DNA of 64,000 nt from Indioceanicola profundi (GTDB lineage Bacteria; Pseudomonadota; Alphaproteobacteria; Azospirillales; Azospirillaceae): the NCBI RefSeq assembly GCF_003568845.1, contig NZ_CP030126.1, positions 720,501 through 784,500 on the forward strand, in the 5' to 3' direction. Positions 17,686 to 26,269 of this stretch are shown here, piece by piece. The position numbers were made by a program, and so were the translations under genes. The stretch's first letter is position 1. Every line of letters starts with the position of its first letter. The notes under the pieces are model-generated. The model was not told the DNA's origin. It ran no database searches and worked only from the letters and a program-made list of their open reading frames with translations.

Positions 17686-19416
17686 TCAGGCCTTCGGCAC
17701 CTTGAACACCCAGAGCGAGCCGCCCTGGTTGATGGTGTTGATGCTCTTGGCGACCTCGCCGCCCCAGAGCGGAACGGCGCCGCCCCAGCCGGACACGACC
17801 GCCACATACTGCTCGCCATCCATCTCCCAGGTGACCGGGGTGCCGACCACGCCGGAGCCGGTCTGGAACTTCCACACCTCCTGGCCGGTCTTGGCGTCGA
17901 ACGCCTTCAGATAGCCCTCCGGCGTGCCGGTGAAGACCAGGTTGCCCGCCGTGGTCAGGACGCCGCCCCACAGCGGGGCCTTGTTCTTGTACTCCCAGGC
18001 GATCTTGCCGGTGGCCGGGTCGATGGCGCGCAGGACGCCGATATGGTCCTCGTACAGCGGCTTGATGGTGAAGCCGGCGCCCAGATAGGCCGCACCCTTC
18101 TTGTAGGTGATCGGCTCGTTCCAGATGTCCATGCCCCACTCGTTCGAGGGAACGTAGAACAGGCCGGTGTCCTTGCTGTAGGCCATCGGGTTCCAGTTCT
18201 TGCCGCCCAGGAAGCCGGGGGCCGCGAAGACGGAGCTGCCCTTTTCGGCTGCCATCGGGTTGCCGGGCCGGTTCTCGTCCACATAGATCGGCCGGCCCTT
18301 CTCGTCATAGCCCTTGGCCCAGGTGACCTTGGAGACGAAGGGGGTGGCGCTGATGAACTGGCCGTTCTCGCGGTTCAGCACGAAGAAGAAGCCGTTGCGG
18401 TCGGCCTTGGCGCCGGCCTTGATGGTCTTGCCGTCCTTCTTCAGGTCGAACGGGATGAACTCGTTGACGCCGTCATAGTCCCAGCCGTCATGCGGGGTGC
18501 TCTGGAAGTGCCACTTGATGACGCCGGTGTCCGGATCGATGGCGAGGGTGGAGGAGGTGTAGAGGTTGTCGCCCGGGCGGAGATGGCTGTTCCACGGGGA
18601 CGGGTTGCCGGTGCCCATGTAGATCAGGTTGGTCTCGGGATCGTAGGTGCCGCCCAGCCAGGTCGCACCGCCGCCGGTCTTCCACGCATCGCCTTCCCAG
18701 GTGGCGTTGAGCTTGCCGGTCATCCCGTTCTCTTTGCCGTTGAGGGTGCCCATGTGCCCCTCGATCACCGGCCGGGACCAGATCAGCTCACCCGTCTCGG
18801 CGTCGCGCGCCTCGACCTTGCCGACGACGCCGAACTCACCGCCGGAGGTGCCGGTGATGATCTTGCCGTTCACGATCATCGGCGCGGCGGTGTAGCTGTA
18901 GCCTTCCTCGTAGTTCTCCAGCTTCTTGGACCACTTCACCTTGCCGGTGTCCTTGTTCAGGGCGACCAGCTTGGCGTCCAGCGTGCCGAAATAGACGGTG
19001 TCGCCCAGGATGGCGACGCCGCGGTTGATCACGTCGCAGCAGGGCATGATGCCGTCGGGCAGGCGGGCGTTGTACTCCCACTTCTCCTCGCCGGTGCGGG
19101 CATCCACGGCCCAGACGCGGCTGTAGCTGCCGGTGACGTAGATGGTGCCGTCATGGATGATCGGCTGGCTTTCCTGGCCGCGCTGCTTCTCCCCGCCGAA
19201 GCTGAAGGACCAGACCGGCACCAGCTTGGACACGTTCTGCGGGGTCAGGGCCTTCAAAGGGCTGTATCGCTGCCCCTCGTAGCCCATGCCGTAGGTCAGC
19301 ACATCGCCCGTGGTCTGCGCATCCTTGACCAGATCGTCGTTGGTCGGCCCGGCCGCCAGCACCGGCGAGGCCGCAAGACACAACAATGCGCACGTCGTCA
19401 ACAGAAAGCGCTTCAT
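17686..19416 (-). CDS. PQQ-dependent alcohol dehydrogenase, lanthanide-type (ExaF/PedH-like)
   Basis: 576-residue periplasmic quinoprotein that oxidises a primary alcohol and passes electrons to cytochrome c. It has a cleavable signal peptide ([10 protein letters not shown]..., cut near residue 21) and an eight-bladed propeller. The vicinal cysteines C126-C127 form the ring that stacks on PQQ. Metal ligands expected in the family are visible: Glu194 (SGGEFG), Asn271 (GTGNPSPWN) and catalytic Asp313. Asp315 follows two residues later (GWDYDGVNE). Calcium enzymes (MxaF, ExaA) have Ala or Ser there, while lanthanide enzymes (XoxF, ExaF, PedH) have Asp. Overall similarity is to the ExaA/ExaF group ([11 protein letters not shown]), so ethanol or other short alcohols are likelier than methanol. 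It is transcribed alone between a 202-bp upstream gap and a strong terminator. Confidence 0.93.
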   Translation of the reverse strand: MKRFLLTTCALLCLAASPVLAAGPTNDDLVKDAQTTGDVLTYGMGYEGQRYSPLKALTPQNVSKLVPVWSFSFGGEKQRGQESQPIIHDGTIYVTGSYSRVWAVDARTGEEKWEYNARLPDGIMPCCDVINRGVAILGDTVYFGTLDAKLVALNKDTGKVKWSKKLENYEEGYSYTAAPMIVNGKIITGTSGGEFGVVGKVEARDAETGELIWSRPVIEGHMGTLNGKENGMTGKLNATWEGDAWKTGGGATWLGGTYDPETNLIYMGTGNPSPWNSHLRPGDNLYTSSTLAIDPDTGVIKWHFQSTPHDGWDYDGVNEFIPFDLKKDGKTIKAGAKADRNGFFFVLNRENGQFISATPFVSKVTWAKGYDEKGRPIYVDENRPGNPMAAEKGSSVFAAPGFLGGKNWNPMAYSKDTGLFYVPSNEWGMDIWNEPITYKKGAAYLGAGFTIKPLYEDHIGVLRAIDPATGKIAWEYKNKAPLWGGVLTTAGNLVFTGTPEGYLKAFDAKTGQEVWKFQTGSGVVGTPVTWEMDGEQYVAVVSGWGGAVPLWGGEVAKSINTINQGGSLWVFKVPKA

Positions 19417-19575
19417 AGCGTTATCTCTCCCCTTCTTTATCGCGCGTCAGCGATGATGCCGGTGTCCAGACGTGGTGATGCAGCGCATCAAGCAGCGGGC
19501 CGGAGTTTTACTTGGCAAGGTCAGGATTGGATTGACCGGTGCTGGGTAGTCTACGGCGGGTGCGGTAGGGAACAA

Positions 19576-19592
19576 TTGGACCTTAGTACAAA
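19576..19592 (-). promoter_or_regulatory. Candidate operator upstream of the PQQ dehydrogenase
   Basis: Reads TTTGTACTAAGGTCCAA on the minus strand, 160 bp before the dehydrogenase start, in the 202-bp gap after the preceding gene. It matches the sites at 22796-22812 and 28876-28893 in the pattern TTRYACTWWGGTC. Binding by the LuxR-type regulator is inference. Confidence 0.5.
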
Positions 19593-19618
19593 TCGCCGGT
19601 CGGACATTTCAGCCCCTG

Positions 19619-20593
19619 TCACCGAAGCGGCGGCAGCGCGGCCAGCTCCATCTCCGGATACAGATGCGCCACGGACCGGACGAACTCCTCCTCCACCACG
19701 CCCATGCCGCGGAACCGCTCCGGGATCGGGGTGGCCATGACCTCCGGCATGTCCAGCCCGCGCTCCGCCGCATCCGCCAGGGTGGTGCGCAGCCAGATCA
19801 GGTAGTCGCAGGTCTGGGCGATGGCGGCCTTGTCGGCGCGCACGGCTCCATGGTTCGGCACCAGCACCTTGACGGGCAGCGTCTCCAGCTCGTCCAGCGC
19901 CGCCAGCCAAGGCCCGATCTCCGCATGGGGCGTGGTCGGGGCGCGGTCGCTGAAGACCAGCCCGCCGGCGAACAGCACGCCGGTGGTCTCGTCGAACACG
20001 GCCAGATCGGCATCGGTGTGGCCGGAGAGCTGGATCAGGCGCAGCCGGTGGCCGCCGATCTCCACGGCTCCAGGCTCCACCGCCTCCGTCGGAACCAGCA
20101 TCTCCGTGCCGCGCATCCAGTCGCCCAGCATGGTGTACATGTTGCCGAGTACAGCCTGACCTTCCGCCTTGATGCCGTCGATGGTGCCGGGCAGGGCGGC
20201 GATGGGAGCATCCTTGAAGGCCTGGTTGCCCAGGAAATAGTCGGGGTGCAGGTTCTGCACATAGACCCGCACCACGGGCCGGTCGGTGACCGTTGCAATC
20301 GCCTTGCGCAGATCCTCCCCGAATCGGCGGGACGGGCCGGTCTGGAACAGCACGACACCCTCATCCGTGACGATGAAGGCCGGGTTCAGGATGAAGCCGC
20401 CATTGGCCCTGGTGAAATGCTCCGCCTTGCCCTCGACCACCCAGGTGTCCGGCGCGACCTGCCGGGGGGTGAGCTGATAGGACAGGCCCTGGGCAAGGGC
20501 GGCGCTGGCGTGCAGGAATGCGACCAGCAGCACCGCGGCAGCGGCAGCCACGGCCGCGAAGGGCGGGGGCGTATGGTGCGGCCGGCGGATCAC
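19619..20593 (-). CDS. Quinoprotein-associated metallohydrolase-fold protein (SoxH-like)
   Basis: 324-residue exported metallo-beta-lactamase-fold protein of the family found with PQQ dehydrogenases (quinoprotein relay system zinc metallohydrolase). The GTG start at 20593 gives a GTGA overlap with the SoxYZ-like gene; a long hydrophobic signal segment follows (AAVAAAAAVLLVAFLHASAALAQ). The usual HxHxDH zinc motif is degenerate: Asn114-Leu-His116-Pro-Asp118-Tyr119, so two of three histidines are replaced. Later ligands His192 (SGHTDAD) and His248 (PNHGA) remain. It may bind one metal or have lost hydrolase activity. It forms one unit with the next three genes upstream. Confidence 0.85.
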   Translation of the reverse strand: MIRRPHHTPPPFAAVAAAAAVLLVAFLHASAALAQGLSYQLTPRQVAPDTWVVEGKAEHFTRANGGFILNPAFIVTDEGVVLFQTGPSRRFGEDLRKAIATVTDRPVVRVYVQNLHPDYFLGNQAFKDAPIAALPGTIDGIKAEGQAVLGNMYTMLGDWMRGTEMLVPTEAVEPGAVEIGGHRLRLIQLSGHTDADLAVFDETTGVLFAGGLVFSDRAPTTPHAEIGPWLAALDELETLPVKVLVPNHGAVRADKAAIAQTCDYLIWLRTTLADAAERGLDMPEVMATPIPERFRGMGVVEEEFVRSVAHLYPEMELAALPPLR

Positions 20594-21378
20594 CGCATCG
20601 CCTCCGACACGGGGATCGTGCCGTCGAACTCGTTGCCGTTGTTGTCCCGGCCGGAGACGCGCAGGGCGCTGCCGGCCGCATCGGCGTCGGCCACCAGCGT
20701 GATCAGCGGGTTCTCGCTCACCGGCTCGAAGGGCTGGATCGTGCCGATGACCTGCCCATCGGCGCCGGTCACCCTCATGCGGTCGATGAAGAATTCGGGG
20801 ATGCCCTCCGCCAGCCCGGTATCCATGGGATGGCGCACCCGCACCCGCAGGCGGACCTGCTCCCCATCGCTCCAGGCACGGCCGTGCATCTCCCCCAGAT
20901 GGCGCTGCCAGCCCGTGTCGGCATGGGCCAGGGCAGGGGCGGTGCAGCCGCCGCCGGACGCATTCACATGGGCGCTGCCCACATGCCAGACGCCGTCGGC
21001 GGTGCGAACGGCGGCCCGGACGGGCGTGGCCTGCTGCACCTTGAAGCGGAAGCCGATGATGGGGGCGGCCTTTTCCGGCCGGTAGGTCAGGATGTGGGGG
21101 ATGGGATTCAGGTCGGCGATGGCGACGATCTCCTCCACCCCCTCCAGCCCGCTGGCATCCACCATGACGGGGACGTTGAAGACATCCTCCGCCGCGCCGG
21201 GGGCCGAGACCTTCACCCGCTCGTCGAAGACCACCTCGCCCGGCAGGTAGATCCCCCGCAGATACTCCCACATCGGGGAGTTCAGCGGGTCGGCCGACTG
21301 TGCCGGCACGGCGCGGAGCGCACCGGCCAGCAGCAGCGTGGCCGCAAGCATGGTCCGGTTGCGCCCCGCCCTGGTCAT
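20590..21378 (-). CDS. Quinoprotein-associated SoxYZ-like carrier protein
   Basis: 262-residue exported protein fusing SoxY-like and SoxZ-like beta-sandwich domains. The N-terminal signal ends PAQSAD. The SoxY-type carrier cysteine appears in SGGGCTAP near the domain junction, placed for covalent attachment of a substrate or intermediate. Such fusions are typical of PQQ alcohol dehydrogenase loci (TIGR04557-like). What they carry is unknown. ATGA overlap with the binding-protein gene upstream and GTGA overlap with the metallohydrolase downstream indicate tight co-translation. Confidence 0.88.
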   Translation of the reverse strand: MTRAGRNRTMLAATLLLAGALRAVPAQSADPLNSPMWEYLRGIYLPGEVVFDERVKVSAPGAAEDVFNVPVMVDASGLEGVEEIVAIADLNPIPHILTYRPEKAAPIIGFRFKVQQATPVRAAVRTADGVWHVGSAHVNASGGGCTAPALAHADTGWQRHLGEMHGRAWSDGEQVRLRVRVRHPMDTGLAEGIPEFFIDRMRVTGADGQVIGTIQPFEPVSENPLITLVADADAAGSALRVSGRDNNGNEFDGTIPVSEAMR

Positions 21379-22232
21379 GCCGGCACCGTGGAGCTGTAGG
21401 TGATGCCGTGGGCCGCGAAGATCGCGGCCAGCTTTCCATTCCGGTCCAGCTCCGCCACGATGTCCGCCACCTTGTAGGCGAGGTCGCGGCCATCCTCCTT
21501 GACCGCCATCCCGACCTCCCAGGTGGGGCGGAACAGGCCGGGCAAGGGCATGGTCCCGACCTCGTATCTGGACCTGGCCTCGCCCAGCCCGTGCTCGATC
21601 TGCGCCAGGGACGCCATGACGGCGGGAAGTTCGCCGTTCCGCATGGCCGCCACGGCGAGGTCCGGCGTCTTGAAGTGCACCAGCTTGCTCCGGAACCGGC
21701 CGTTGAAGCTGCCGCTCAGGTAGAAGTCGGGGACACTGTCGATCTCCACCCCGATGGAGTTGCCCTCCAGCCCGCCGATCCCGCCGGCGCAGTCGGCCTG
21801 CTCCGGATCGCAGGCCATGACGAACCGCTCCCGATGGTAGGGGCCGAAGATCACGGCTTCGGTGATGCGCTGGGAGAAGGCGGGGTCGAAAGGGACATGC
21901 ATCATCAGGTCGGCCGGCGGCTGGCCGACGACGGAGCCCTTCCAGACCGCGTTGCGGAGGTCGTCCTCTACATTCTCGTCCGCTGTCAGTTCCATGAAGT
22001 CGACCGCGACGCCCAGCCCCTCGCCGATGGCGCGGCCCAGATCGACGTCGATGCCGGTGAGGACGCCGTCCTTGCGCCAGGACCAGGGGGCGAAGTCGCG
22101 GTAGACCGCGATGGTCATCCGCCCCCGCTTCACCACCGTGTCCAGGGAAACGGCGCCGCCGCTGCCCGGACGCGCCATGGCGATCGCGGCGGCGCCGGCC
22201 AGCAGGCCTTTCAACAGGGCGCGGCGGTGCAT
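21375..22232 (-). CDS. MxaJ/XoxJ-like periplasmic binding protein
   Basis: 285-residue exported protein with the family-3 solute-binding fold (RMTIAVYRDFAPWSWRKDG, then GIDVDLGRAIGEGL). It belongs to the quinoprotein-dehydrogenase-associated group that includes MxaJ and XoxJ, thought to help activate or mature the dehydrogenase instead of importing a nutrient. The start at 22232 gives a signal with a twin-arginine-like HRRALLKG. The longer open frame upstream overlaps the cytochrome gene in another phase and is not real. It follows the cytochrome by 11 bp and overlaps the SoxYZ-like gene by 4 nt. Confidence 0.9.
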   Translation of the reverse strand: MHRRALLKGLLAGAAAIAMARPGSGGAVSLDTVVKRGRMTIAVYRDFAPWSWRKDGVLTGIDVDLGRAIGEGLGVAVDFMELTADENVEDDLRNAVWKGSVVGQPPADLMMHVPFDPAFSQRITEAVIFGPYHRERFVMACDPEQADCAGGIGGLEGNSIGVEIDSVPDFYLSGSFNGRFRSKLVHFKTPDLAVAAMRNGELPAVMASLAQIEHGLGEARSRYEVGTMPLPGLFRPTWEVGMAVKEDGRDLAYKVADIVAELDRNGKLAAIFAAHGITYSSTVPA

Positions 22233-22243
22233 GGGCCTGCTCC

Positions 22244-22678
22244 TCAATCGGCGGGAACCGTCTCCAGCCAGGCGCGGATGGCCCAGAGCGCCTCCTGCCC
22301 CAGCGTGTCGCCGAACTTCGGCATATAGACCTTGCCGTCGCGGACGGCGCCGTTCTTCACCCGCTCCACATACCATTCGTCGCCGCTGTCGCCCGGCTCC
22401 AGATAGCGCAGGTCGGGGGCGATGCCGCCGGAAATGGCGCCCAGCCCGTGACAGCGCGCGCAGTTCTGGTTGTAGGCGGATGCACCGATCTCGATCGCCC
22501 GCGCATTGCCGCGGAACGGGTTGGCCTCCACCCACTCCTCCCCCAGGTCCGGCAGGCCGGTGGTGTCCACCGCCTGCGGGGTGACATCGCCATGGGCGAA
22601 GGCGGTCCCGCCCAGGGCCAGGCTGCCGGCGGTCATCGCGCCAGCGAGGAGAAGGGTCAGTCGGGTCCGGGTTCGCAT
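22244..22678 (-). CDS. pedF: Cytochrome c-550, PedF type
   Basis: 144-residue exported monohaem cytochrome that should accept electrons from the PQQ dehydrogenase. The ATG at 22678 has AAGGGA about 8 nt upstream and gives a signal peptide ending GGTAFA. The mature N-terminus HGDVTPQAVDTTGLP is the PedF signature. The haem site is CARCH, and a distal Met is offered by YMPKFGD. It is the first gene of the leftward unit pedF, binding protein, SoxYZ-like, metallohydrolase. Confidence 0.93.
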   Translation of the reverse strand: MRTRTRLTLLLAGAMTAGSLALGGTAFAHGDVTPQAVDTTGLPDLGEEWVEANPFRGNARAIEIGASAYNQNCARCHGLGAISGGIAPDLRYLEPGDSGDEWYVERVKNGAVRDGKVYMPKFGDTLGQEALWAIRAWLETVPAD

Positions 22679-22958
22679 GGGCCAATCCCTTGGATGATCA
22701 TTGTCCAGATCGTGGGCCCTGGAGGGGTACAGGCGCACCCCTCCAGGGCCTGTCACAAGCCGGCGCATGCTAGCCGAGGCGGCGGGAGCGATTTATTGCA
22801 CTTTGGTCTCAATGGTTTGGCGGCCCACCGGTTCACCCCGCGCCAAACCTGCGGAACCGCTTGGAAACCGGCTGCGGATACTTCCTTAGTCCAATGGCCC
22901 TGCAACTGGGCCGACCTTAGCCTGCCGGTTCGCCGTCCCACCTGCCCGGAGACGCCAG
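22679..22958. promoter_or_regulatory. Divergent promoter region with two candidate operators
   Basis: 280 bp between pedF (leftward) and the propeller gene (rightward). Bases 22796-22812 read TTGCACTTTGGTCTCAA, 147 bp before the propeller start. A weaker minus-strand copy TTGGACTAAGG lies at 22884-22894, 206 bp before pedF. CCTTAG also recurs at 22914-22919. An 11-bp core CACTTTGGTCT is identical to one near the porin. The regulator assignment is inference. Confidence 0.5.
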
Positions 22959-23927
22959 ATGCGCGCGCCCGCCATCCTCTGCCTTGCCCTGCTTGCCGGG
23001 TTCGCCGCGCCGGCTGCGGCCACGCCCTTCGCCTATGTGTCGAATGAGCGGGACAACACGCTGAGCGTCATCGACCTGTCGACGATGGAGGTGGTGGACA
23101 CGATCGAAGTCGGCATGCGGCCGCGGGGCATCACCCTGTCCAAGGACGGCAAGCACCTGTTCATCTGCGCCAGCGACGACGATACGGTCCAGGTGCTGGA
23201 CCTGGAGAGCGGGAAGATCCTGCACAATCTACCGAGCGGGGACGATCCGGAACAGTTCGCCCTGGCCCCCGACGGCAAGACCCTGTTCATCTCCAACGAG
23301 GATGACAACGTCGTCACCGTGGTGGATGTGGAAAGCCGCACGGTCAGCTATCAGGTGGATGTCGGGGTGGAACCGGAAGGCATGGCCGTCAGCCCGGACG
23401 GGCGTTGGGCCGTCAATACCTCCGAGACCACGAATATGGTCCATTGGATCGATACCCGGACCAAGGCGCTGGTGGACAACACCCTGGTCGGCGCACGCCC
23501 GCGCCATGCGGAGTTCACCGATGACGGCAAGGAGCTGTGGGTGAGTTCTGAGATCGGCGGCACTGTCCATGTCATCGACGTCGCCACCCGCCAGCCCAAG
23601 CACACCATCGAGTTCAAAATCCGCGGCGTCCGACCCGACCAGATCCAGCCCGTGGGCATGAAGCTGACGCCGGACGGCAAGACCGCCTTCGTGGCGTTGG
23701 GCCCGGCGAACCATGTGGCGGCGGTGGACACCTCCACATACGAGGTGAAGGATTATCTTCTGGTGGGCCGCCGGGTCTGGCACATGGACATGACGAAGGA
23801 TGGAACCCGCCTGCTGACCACCAACGGCGTCAGCAACGACGTTTCCGTGGTGGATGTCCAGGCGCTGAAGGTTTTAAAGTCCATCCCGGTGGGGCGTTAT
23901 CCCTGGGGCGTGGTGGTGCGTGAATGA
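22959..23927 (+). CDS. Periplasmic YVTN beta-propeller, PQQ-ABC associated
   Basis: 322-residue exported seven-bladed propeller with repeated YVSNERDNTLSVIDL and VVDTIEVG-type units. It belongs to the PQQ-dependent catabolism-associated propeller family (TIGR03866-like). The signal peptide ends APAAAT. It overlaps the ABC ATPase start by 4 nt, so it is part of the transporter unit. A substrate-binding or docking role for the ABC permease is likely. The related P. putida PedA1A2BC cluster supports growth on rare-earth-dependent alcohol oxidation. Confidence 0.9.
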   Translation: MRAPAILCLALLAGFAAPAAATPFAYVSNERDNTLSVIDLSTMEVVDTIEVGMRPRGITLSKDGKHLFICASDDDTVQVLDLESGKILHNLPSGDDPEQFALAPDGKTLFISNEDDNVVTVVDVESRTVSYQVDVGVEPEGMAVSPDGRWAVNTSETTNMVHWIDTRTKALVDNTLVGARPRHAEFTDDGKELWVSSEIGGTVHVIDVATRQPKHTIEFKIRGVRPDQIQPVGMKLTPDGKTAFVALGPANHVAAVDTSTYEVKDYLLVGRRVWHMDMTKDGTRLLTTNGVSNDVSVVDVQALKVLKSIPVGRYPWGVVVRE

Positions 23928-24676
23928 CGGTTCCAGCGCTTGAACTCCGCAATGTCGGCTTCGGACACAAGGGCGGCCCGGGCGGCAGGGGCTTCGCCCT
24001 GCGCGATGTGAACTTCAGTGTGCAGCCCGGCCAGTTCACGGCGTTGCTGGGCGTCAACGGCGCCGGCAAGTCGACCATGCTTTCGGTCATCACCCGGCTG
24101 TTCGATGCCGGGTCGGGAGAGGTGCTGGTCTGCGGCCATTCGCTGGCGAAGGAGCCGCTGAAGGCGCTGGGCGCCATGGGCGTGGTGTTCCAGCAGCCCA
24201 CATTGGACCTGGACCTCTCCGTCACCCAGAACCTGACCTATGCCGCCGGCCTCCGTGGCCTGCCCAGGGGGGAGGCGAAGGCCCGCATCCGTCAGCTCCT
24301 GATCCAGTTCGAGCTGGACGGGCGCGCCAACGACCGGGTGCGCGCCCTGAATGGCGGCCACCGCCGTCGGGTGGAGTTGGCCCGCGCGCTGCTGCATCAT
24401 CCCCGCCTGCTGATCCTGGATGAGCCCACGGTGGGGCTGGACGTGCCGTCGCGCCGGGCGCTGGTGGATCATGTGCATGCCATCTGCCGCGACGATGGCG
24501 TCGCCGTTCTCTGGGCCACCCACCTGATCGACGAGGTTGGGCCGGACGATCAGGTCGTGGTGCTGCACCAGGGCCAGATACTGACCACCGGCCCGGTCGC
24601 GGAGGTCAATGCGCGGACCGAGGCCGGATCGCTGAACCAGGCCTTCCACACCCTGATCGGGCGGAGTGCGGCATGA
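23924..24676 (+). CDS. ABC transporter ATP-binding protein, PQQ locus
   Basis: 250-residue cytoplasmic ATPase of an ABC-2 type transporter. Walker A is GVNGAGKST, the signature is LNGGHRRRVELARAL (N and H replace the usual S and Q), and Walker B is LLILDEPTVGLD followed by the switch His (WATHLI). It matches the family found with PQQ dehydrogenases (TIGR03864-like). It overlaps both neighbours by 4 nt, giving a propeller-ATPase-permease operon. Substrate unknown; a link to lanthanide uptake is inferred from the Pseudomonas relatives. Confidence 0.92.
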   Translation: MTVPALELRNVGFGHKGGPGGRGFALRDVNFSVQPGQFTALLGVNGAGKSTMLSVITRLFDAGSGEVLVCGHSLAKEPLKALGAMGVVFQQPTLDLDLSVTQNLTYAAGLRGLPRGEAKARIRQLLIQFELDGRANDRVRALNGGHRRRVELARALLHHPRLLILDEPTVGLDVPSRRALVDHVHAICRDDGVAVLWATHLIDEVGPDDQVVVLHQGQILTTGPVAEVNARTEAGSLNQAFHTLIGRSAA

Positions 24677-25485
24677 GCATGATCTCCTACCTCCGCGCCC
24701 TGCAGGCCGTGCTGGTGCGGGAGGTGCTGCGCTTCGTGCACCAGCGGGAGCGGTTCGTGGCCGCCCTGGTCCGCCCGCTGGTCTGGCTGCTGGTCTTCGC
24801 CGCCGGGTTCAGGGCGGCGCTCGGCATCGCGGTGCAGCCGCCTTATGAGACCTACATCACCTACGAGACGTACATACTGCCCGGCTTGGTCGGGATGGTG
24901 CAGCTCTTCAACGGGATGCAGAGCAGCCTCTCCATGGTCTATGACCGGGAGATGGGCAGCATGCGGCTGCTGCTGGTGAGTCCGCTCCGGCGGGAGTTCC
25001 TGCTGGCATCCAAGCTTCTGGCGGGTACGGCGGTGTCGATCCTGCAGGTCTACGCGTTCCTGCTGATCGCGGCGCTGTTCGATATCGTGGTCCCGCCCAT
25101 CGGCTATCTGACCGTACTGCCGGCGCTGGTCGTCACCGGGCTGATGCTGGGGAGCATCGGCATGCTGTTCTCCTCCACCATCAAGCAGTTGGAGAATTTC
25201 GCCGGGGTGATGAACTTCGTCATCTTCCCGACCTTCTTCCTGTCCAGCGCGCTCTACCCGCTGTGGCGGATGCGGGAATCGTCGGAGCTGCTCTGGCAGA
25301 TCTGCTCGGTGAACCCCTTCACCCATGCGGTGGAGGTGATCCGCTTCGCGCTATATGGTCAGGTGGCGTGGGAGTCGCTCGGCTGGGTGCTGCTGTCCAT
25401 GGCCGTGTTCCTGGGCCTGTCCTTCTGGGCCTACAACCCGGCACGCGGGCTGATGCCGCGCAAGGCCGGGGCGGGCGAAGGGTAA
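24673..25485 (+). CDS. pedC: ABC-2 type permease, PedC-like
   Basis: 270-residue inner-membrane permease with about six membrane segments, matching PedC (TIGR03861-like). The typical ABC-2 segment LPGLVGMVQLFNGMQSSLSMVYDREMGSM is intact. The C-terminus (FWAYNPARGLMPRK) is cytoplasmic and basic. It is last in the rightward unit and faces the second ABC operon convergently across a 19-bp gap with no evident terminator. Confidence 0.92.
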   Translation: MSMISYLRALQAVLVREVLRFVHQRERFVAALVRPLVWLLVFAAGFRAALGIAVQPPYETYITYETYILPGLVGMVQLFNGMQSSLSMVYDREMGSMRLLLVSPLRREFLLASKLLAGTAVSILQVYAFLLIAALFDIVVPPIGYLTVLPALVVTGLMLGSIGMLFSSTIKQLENFAGVMNFVIFPTFFLSSALYPLWRMRESSELLWQICSVNPFTHAVEVIRFALYGQVAWESLGWVLLSMAVFLGLSFWAYNPARGLMPRKAGAGEG

Positions 25486-25504
25486 GGCTTAAGCTAACAA
25501 GCAC

Positions 25505-26269
25505 TCAGGCGATCAGCCGGAACACCGGCTCCGGCCGCTCGATCAGGGTGCGGCGGAAGGCTTCCACATCCTGTTCGGTGCGGCTCTCCCGCCGGCCGGG
25601 CACCGTGATCTCCTCCATCACCCGGGTCGGGCCGGGGGAGAGCAGCAGGATACGGTCGGCCAGCTCGATGGCTTCGCGCAGATTGTGCGTGACCAGCAGG
25701 GCGGCGCAGCCGCGATCCGCCAGCGTGGTCACCAGCAGGCGGCGCAGGCGGCGGGCCGTGGGCTCGTCCAGGCTGACGAACGGCTCGTCCAGCAGCAGCA
25801 GGGCCGGCTCCACGGCGAAGGCGCGGGCCATGGCGGCGCGGCGCTGCATGCCCAGCGAAATCTGGCCGGGAAAGCGGTCCGCCGCCTCCGCGATGCCCAT
25901 ATGCTCCAGCCAGCGCTCGGCGATGCCGGTGCCGCGGCGCGGCTTCTCCAGCACCAGCTCGATATTCTGCTTCACGGTGCGCCAGGGCAGCAGCCGCGGC
26001 TCCTGGAACATGCTGCCCAGCACCGGAACGCCGCCATCGGGGCAGGTCAGGGTCCGGCTGCCCTCGAAATGGGGGTCCAGCCCGGCGATGATGTTCATGG
26101 TCGTGGTCTTACCGCAGCCGCTGGGACCGACCAGGGCCACCATCTCCCGCGGGCGCACCTCCAGCGACAGGCCGCGCACAACCTCTGTCCGGCCCTTGCC
26201 ATCGGGCGCGGGGAAGGTCTTGCGGGCGACCTCAAGCCTCAGCAGCGGTGGTGCGCCAGCGTGCGACAT
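25505..26269 (-). CDS. ABC importer ATPase, nitrate/sulfonate/taurine type
   Basis: 254-residue ATPase of the SsuB/TauB class. Walker A is GPSGCGKTT, Walker B is LLLLDEPFVSLD, and the switch His is in VTHNLREA. The ABC signature is unusual: SLGMQRRAAMARAF where relatives have LSGGMRQR. The N-terminus overlaps the permease stop by 38 nt. The usual downstream sulfonate enzymes are missing, so the real substrate may relate to alcohol or metal metabolism. Confidence 0.9.
   Translation of the reverse strand: MSHAGAPPLLRLEVARKTFPAPDGKGRTEVVRGLSLEVRPREMVALVGPSGCGKTTTMNIIAGLDPHFEGSRTLTCPDGGVPVLGSMFQEPRLLPWRTVKQNIELVLEKPRRGTGIAERWLEHMGIAEAADRFPGQISLGMQRRAAMARAFAVEPALLLLDEPFVSLDEPTARRLRRLLVTTLADRGCAALLVTHNLREAIELADRILLLSPGPTRVMEEITVPGRRESRTEQDVEAFRRTLIERPEPVFRLIA

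Noticed and set aside
17686-19416. Calling the dehydrogenase XoxF/MxaF methanol dehydrogenase
   Set aside because: No mxaG, mxaI or xoxG-type partner; overall motifs and the PedF/PedC context fit the ExaF/PedH ethanol-type branch better.
19619-21493. Single 624-residue protein on the minus strand
   Set aside because: Only its last 324 residues are real (metallohydrolase); the first half is the out-of-frame shadow of the SoxYZ-like gene, and a GTGA overlap marks the true start.
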